Shown here piece by piece: positions 13,172 through 17,064 of a DNA stretch of 17,064 nucleotides; within the stretch, counting starts at the first letter, position 1; the number at the start of each line of letters is the position of its first letter. Made by a program: the position numbers and the translations under genes. Below the pieces are notes generated by a model that searched no databases, was not told the origin of the DNA, and saw nothing but the letters and a program-made list of their open reading frames with translations. Where the stretch lies: assembly GCA_022798155.1 (NCBI GenBank), contig JAAWLY010000026.1, forward strand, positions 1 to 17,064. Direction: 5' to 3'. This DNA is from Lawsonibacter sp. (GTDB lineage Bacteria > Bacillota > Clostridia > Oscillospirales > Oscillospiraceae).

Positions 13172-13213
13172 GGAGCACCCAAAGAGGCCTTCCGGTGCTC
13201 CCAATCATATTTT
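13172..13213 (+). terminator. Terminator-like hairpin in the leader of the tail-like gene
   Basis: GGAGCACC (13172-13179) pairs with GGTGCTCC (13194-13201) around a 14-base loop, followed by AATCATATTTT and then directly by the ribosome site AAGGAGG (13214-13220). No gene on the plus strand lies just before it, so it is either a leader attenuator for the gene at 13230 or a relic terminator. I could not place a convincing promoter upstream. Confidence 0.5.
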
Positions 13214-13229
13214 AAGGAGGAACTACACT

Positions 13230-13697
13230 ATGCCAAGCAACCAGACCCCCAACTATCAGCTTTCCCAGTGGGAGAAGTCCGACAAGGTCCTGATGGAGGA
13301 TTTCAACGCCGACAACGCCAAGATCGACGCGGCGATCAAGGCCGAAGCCGACGCCAGGAGCTCCCAGGTAGCGGTGCTCAACGCCGGACTGAGCAAGAAG
13401 GGCAACTGCCAAATCTGGACCACCACCTACGTCGGCACAGGCGGCTACGGTGCCGCCACCCCCGTCACCGTGACCTTTCCCAGCAAGCCTGTACTGGCCA
13501 CCATTGCGGGAGGAGGCAGGGTGCTGCCCCTGATTACCGGCTACGGCATGTACTCTGTCACCGGCGACGTCGTCTACGGCCTGGGCGGATACTGGGACGG
13601 CAATACTGTCACCTTTTACGCCTCTTCCAACGCCCAGCAGGCGCTGAATGAAAAGGGCCAAATCTATACCGTCGTTGCGTTCCTGGCCGCAGACTGA
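13230..13697 (+). CDS. Phage tail-fibre-like protein (orphan)
   Basis: A 155-residue protein. The N-terminal 45 residues (TPNYQLSQWEKSDKVLMEDFNADNAKIDAAI) match the form common at the start of Firmicutes phage tail-side and tail-fibre proteins, where the DFN.DN.KID segment begins a trimerising helix. Residues about 60-155 are glycine- and threonine-rich strands (TTTYVGTGGYGAATPVTVTF, GDVVYGLGGYWDGNTVTFY), like a small tip or receptor-binding domain. There is no signal peptide or membrane segment. AAGGAGG (13214-13220) lies 9 bases before the ATG. It is isolated: hemW is divergent on one side and an S-layer-type gene convergent on the other, with no other phage gene visible. A domesticated or remnant prophage gene is likely; a cell-surface or tailocin-like role is inference. 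Confidence 0.72.
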   Translation: MPSNQTPNYQLSQWEKSDKVLMEDFNADNAKIDAAIKAEADARSSQVAVLNAGLSKKGNCQIWTTTYVGTGGYGAATPVTVTFPSKPVLATIAGGGRVLPLITGYGMYSVTGDVVYGLGGYWDGNTVTFYASSNAQQALNEKGQIYTVVAFLAAD

Positions 13698-13701
13698 CAA
13701 C

Positions 13702-13732
13702 AAAAGCACCCCGCGCCTTGCGGCGCGGGGTG
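13702..13732. terminator. Terminator between the convergent tail-like and S-layer genes
   Basis: CACCCCGCGCC (13707-13717) pairs perfectly with GGCGCGGGGTG (13722-13732), 11 bp with a 4-base TTGC loop. On the minus strand it is followed by CTTTTGTTG, a good tract for the S-layer gene; on the plus strand only TTCGCG follows. Confidence 0.85.
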
Positions 13733-13764
13733 TTCGCGTATCCTCGAATCGAATGCCCTAATCC

Positions 13765-16700
13765 TTAGGCATTAGAAGCGGTCATCTCGAAGGTACCCGC
13801 CTGAACGATGTTACCGGAAGTATTCGCAACCAGTTTATAGGTGTGAACGCCCACAGGAATTTCGTCCCAAGTCAAGACCTGTACACCGGTAGTGCTGGTC
13901 CACAGAGAACTTGCTCCGGGAACGGGCACGTTGTCCAGATACAGGGTATAACCGGAGTCATCATTCGTCAGATTGATGGTAACCAGGAAAACAGCGGTGT
14001 CAACATTCTGGTTGGGACCAATCTGCAGGGAGCTGATCTGGCCAGCGGTCTGGCACCAGCCCAGCAGGTCCTGCAACTCCTGGGTGTAGTGATAGATGCC
14101 AGGACCCTGAGCGGAAATCGCGCTCTTGATGCTGGCGGTGGTGGCGTCGCTCACGAACCTCTCGCCGCCGTCACCAGCATTCTTGGGAGTGACGCCGCTA
14201 CCCGGCTTGGTGCTTACAGTGCCGTCCACCGCGTTGACGGTAGTTCCGGTGATCGCGCTCTGCACGCCCGCGCTGTTAGCCTTCCCCTGGTCGTTGGAGG
14301 GCATCGCGCCGCCAGCAATGGGATCATAGATCAGGGTCAGGGTGATCTCCTTGGTACCCTTGTCATAGCTGGGAACCAGAACCTTGCGGTCAGGAGTCCG
14401 GCAGATATAGCCGATCAGGTCGTCGCCGGTGACGGTGTCGCCAGTCTTTACGCCCTCAACGATCTTGCCCTTGTTAATAAGGGTGTTGTCAGCGCTGTTG
14501 ACGTACTGCAGGTTCACGGTAACGGTATCAGCCTGAGGCCCAACCACAGTGCCGCCGGGATTGACGGTCAGCGGGGTATCGCTGATAAAGACGACCCAAG
14601 TAGCCACGCCGCGGTTATCGAGGACGGCGACGATACGGCCGGCGTACTCCTTCTTGGCAGTGGCGACCACGGGGTCAGCCAGGTGGGCGATGGCCTCATT
14701 AACGCTGGACCAGTAGGTCTTCACGTTGTTCTTGCCATATTCCGGCTGGATGACGACGGCCTTGGCATCCTGAGTGAAGGTCAGGCCCCAGTCAGCGGTG
14801 CCGTCCTGGGTGTACATGGTGCTGCCCTCAACGCGCAGGTTGTTGTTTCCGGTGACGCTGGTGATATTGCCGGCCGCGTCTGTGGAGACGGTGAAGCCCA
14901 GACGGGCCTCGCCGCTGTTGGGATTGGCAACCAGGACGCACCCGGAACCATTATCACACTCGTAACTGCCGTGGAAGTGGCCCACGTCCCAAACCTCGTG
15001 GACATTGTTGGTGATGGGGGCGATGGTAGTGTTGACGATCTTGCTGGTATCCACGGCCTTGATGCCGGAGACATACTCGCCATTATAGCGCAGCTCCTGG
15101 ATGTGGCCGGGCCGCAGGTCGTCGATGGTGCCGCGGAACTTGGACTCCACGGTCAGGGTCTGGAACTCGCCGCCCACGATGGCCTCGAAGTCCCAATAGT
15201 AGTTCTCGCCGATCTTCCGCTCGGTCTTGGCGCCGCCCAGGATGTAGGCGTAGTTGGTGCTGGTGCCCTTGGCCTCGCCGATGATCACAGAGGCAATAAC
15301 ATAGTTGTTTTTGTCGTACAGGGTGTAGATGCTGTCATACAGCTGGGTGGGAGCACTGGGATTAACGGTGGTATCATAGATAGAACCGTTGATATCGCTG
15401 GCACCGAAGCCGTCACTACCGGTGTCTGTGTACTTACGGGCGAACACATCGATCTCCACGCTCTGGACGCCGGTGTAGCGGCCGTCCACGCCAGTGATCA
15501 CCTTGCCGGTGCCCTGAGACACGGTATCCAGCTCAGCCACCAGATAGATGGAGTTGTCGTTGCCGTAGGCGCGCTGAGAACCGGGAGCGGCGGGGTGCGG
15601 GGTGAACTTGTTGACCTTCGCATCGTGCGCGGCATTATCTCCTACCTCATTATTAGTGATTACCAGCGCATCAGGGGCGATGACCTCGTCCAGACGGACC
15701 TGGTTGCACTTGATGGTAGTGCCGGCGGCGGTCACGTCGGTGGTGAACATCCGGGTGGCGGGGGTCAGGGTGTACACGCCGGCGGCGTTCACGGTGTAGG
15801 TGTACCAGCGGTTCTCGTTGGGAACCTTGCCGGTGCCAGCCCACACATTGAAGTAGGCGTTGCCGGCCCGGGTGATGGCCTTGTCCGTGTCCTTCACGTT
15901 GACGTCGATGGAGGCCATGGTGCCATCCAGGAAGATGCCGGCGGCCTTGGCGGTAGTGTTGGCGATAGCGCTGTTGTTCAGGTCATAGCCGGTAATGAAC
16001 ACGTAGTTGTCCACGCCGGAGTGGATGTCCACGCCGATGGCGTTGCCATACAGATCCAGGTAGACGTCATAGGTGCGGTTGTCCAGCAGGTTCTGGTTGT
16101 AGCGGTCCAGCACGTCGGCGTTGTAGTGGGCCTTCACAGCGCCGTTGTAGGTGGTGCCGTCAGCCACGATCTTGCTGACCATGTTGCGGGCCTCGTCGCT
16201 GGTGGTGGTGCCGCGGCTGAACTCGGTGACGGTGACATCCTCAATGGTGTCCACGTTGTACACGTCCACGGTCTTCCACCGTCCGGCGGCGGTGTCCTTG
16301 CCGGAGCGGCGGACCAGCCGGAACTCGTCGGTCTCCACGCCCTCGATGGCGGGCACGTCCTGGAGGGTGACGGTCTCAGTGGTGATGTTGGTTCTGGGGG
16401 TAACGTGGTCATAGCTGGTGTAGACTTCCAGCACCACGGTCTCGCGGCCGGTGTTGTAGCCGGAAGTGGCCTTAGCCAGGTAGGTGTTGATGGAGGTGAT
16501 GGTGATCAGTTGGGCGTCCAGGTCCACAAAGACCTGAGTCAGCACGCCCCGGCCGGTGTTTTTCACGTCCTGGTTGGTCCGGTTCAGGATATCCTGAGCG
16601 GTCACGTCGGGGGCGCTGTTGTCGCCGTCAGCGTCCAGCTTGCCGTCCACATAGTACTCAAAATCATACTGCATCAGGCTGGTGCGGCCCAGCAGATCGT

Positions 16701-17064
16701 ACAGGGTCCGGTAGCTGACGCCGCCGGTGTACTCGGCCTTGATGTTCTCCTTCTTCATGTAGGAGCCGATTTCCTTGCTGTTATACAGCCAGGTGCGGGC
16801 GGGGCGGTTATAGTCGTCGCTGCCCTCGCGCAGCTCCAGCTTGCCGTCGTACAGCTCCTCGCCCAACTGGATGTAGTACTGGCCGCGGTTCAGGTTGTTG
16901 TTGTTGTCCACGTCGCTGGTGCGGCGCTCAATGGCCTGGTACTTGGCCAGGGTGCTGGTGCGGGAGGTGTACTCGGACTTGTAGCCCACGACCACGTCGC
17001 CGTTGGCGGTGGGGATCTTGGTGCCCACGTCGCCGGTGAAGTTGACCATGTCAGCCTGGAGGGC
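13765..17064 (-). CDS. S-layer-type surface protein, C-terminal 1099 residues (5' partial)
   Basis: A very large open frame that reaches the window edge without a stop; the first five visible codons (ALQAD) run on into MVNFTG, so the ATG at 17049 is not the start and has no ribosome site. The composition (Thr, Val, Asn, Asp, Gly, Tyr; very few Cys) and chain of beta-rich segments are those of exported surface proteins. The beginning (MVNFTGDVGTKIPT to YDLLGRTSLMQYDFEYYVDG) resembles the part that follows N-terminal SLH wall-anchoring domains in Oscillospiraceae proteins, from memory. Near residues 838-910 is a MucBP-like module (VTVNLQYVNSADNTLINKG ... LTLIYDP). No LPxTG anchor occurs at the C-terminus, consistent with N-terminal SLH anchoring. 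Strong codon bias suggests high expression. Carries its own terminator at 13702-13732. Confidence 0.78.
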   Translation of the reverse strand, partial: ALQADMVNFTGDVGTKIPTANGDVVVGYKSEYTSRTSTLAKYQAIERRTSDVDNNNNLNRGQYYIQLGEELYDGKLELREGSDDYNRPARTWLYNSKEIGSYMKKENIKAEYTGGVSYRTLYDLLGRTSLMQYDFEYYVDGKLDADGDNSAPDVTAQDILNRTNQDVKNTGRGVLTQVFVDLDAQLITITSINTYLAKATSGYNTGRETVVLEVYTSYDHVTPRTNITTETVTLQDVPAIEGVETDEFRLVRRSGKDTAAGRWKTVDVYNVDTIEDVTVTEFSRGTTTSDEARNMVSKIVADGTTYNGAVKAHYNADVLDRYNQNLLDNRTYDVYLDLYGNAIGVDIHSGVDNYVFITGYDLNNSAIANTTAKAAGIFLDGTMASIDVNVKDTDKAITRAGNAYFNVWAGTGKVPNENRWYTYTVNAAGVYTLTPATRMFTTDVTAAGTTIKCNQVRLDEVIAPDALVITNNEVGDNAAHDAKVNKFTPHPAAPGSQRAYGNDNSIYLVAELDTVSQGTGKVITGVDGRYTGVQSVEIDVFARKYTDTGSDGFGASDINGSIYDTTVNPSAPTQLYDSIYTLYDKNNYVIASVIIGEAKGTSTNYAYILGGAKTERKIGENYYWDFEAIVGGEFQTLTVESKFRGTIDDLRPGHIQELRYNGEYVSGIKAVDTSKIVNTTIAPITNNVHEVWDVGHFHGSYECDNGSGCVLVANPNSGEARLGFTVSTDAAGNITSVTGNNNLRVEGSTMYTQDGTADWGLTFTQDAKAVVIQPEYGKNNVKTYWSSVNEAIAHLADPVVATAKKEYAGRIVAVLDNRGVATWVVFISDTPLTVNPGGTVVGPQADTVTVNLQYVNSADNTLINKGKIVEGVKTGDTVTGDDLIGYICRTPDRKVLVPSYDKGTKEITLTLIYDPIAGGAMPSNDQGKANSAGVQSAITGTTVNAVDGTVSTKPGSGVTPKNAGDGGERFVSDATTASIKSAISAQGPGIYHYTQELQDLLGWCQTAGQISSLQIGPNQNVDTAVFLVTINLTNDDSGYTLYLDNVPVPGASSLWTSTTGVQVLTWDEIPVGVHTYKLVANTSGNIVQAGTFEMTASNA

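Noticed and set aside
14..17050. CRISPR array, transposase, integrase, tRNA or rRNA
   Set aside because: I looked for evenly spaced direct repeats, DDE/tyrosine-recombinase motifs and cloverleaf or rRNA sequence and saw none.

Overview
The window looks like chromosomal DNA of a GC-rich, anaerobic, gut-type Clostridia of the Oscillospiraceae kind (Flavonifractor, Lawsonibacter or Intestinimonas relatives). The grounds are dense GC-rich genes with strong AGGAGG ribosome sites and several GTG/TTG starts, a PflX-type radical SAM protein and a HemW. There is also a walJ-rlmH pair, a C_GCAxxG_C_C protein, and a large surface protein of the type that carries SLH domains in this group. This placement is inference from gene content; no marker was searched.

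Layout. 1-408: the 3' end of asnS overlaps a small helix-hairpin-helix (Cdd1-type) gene. 488-807: an AT-richer island holds a solitary 72-residue HTH regulator with its own operator-like palindrome, a start-codon hairpin and a terminator. 806-1741 (-): a D-2-hydroxyacid dehydrogenase, divergent from recG; both have clear promoters, and the dehydrogenase leader contains a three-hairpin repeat-like element. 1939-5480 (+): recG, an unrecognised acidic protein, a GNAT acetyltransferase and a C_GCAxxG_C_C protein. 5481-5818: intergenic, with a long hairpin and the mutY promoter. 5819-8068 (+): mutY (TTG start), pflX-like radical SAM gene and a small unknown gene. 8086-8767 (+): a membrane-anchored XRE regulator with a dyad over its own -10. 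8870-11512 (-): murA, walJ, rlmH, read in that order, with a terminator-like hairpin between murA and walJ. 11799-13022 (-): hemW with its own terminator. 13230-13697 (+): a solitary phage-tail-fibre-like gene with a hairpin leader. 13765-17064 (-): the 3' part of a very large S-layer-type protein, convergent with the tail-like gene and separated from it by a strong terminator.

Most of the window is housekeeping: translation (asnS, rlmH), DNA repair (recG, mutY), cell wall (murA, walJ) and heme/radical SAM chemistry. I found no CRISPR array, transposase, tRNA, rRNA or recognisable defence system. The parts most worth a second look are the two self-contained regulator units (488-807 and 8086-8767), the orphan tail-like gene facing the S-layer gene, the unknown genes at 4046 and 7757, and the hairpin leaders.
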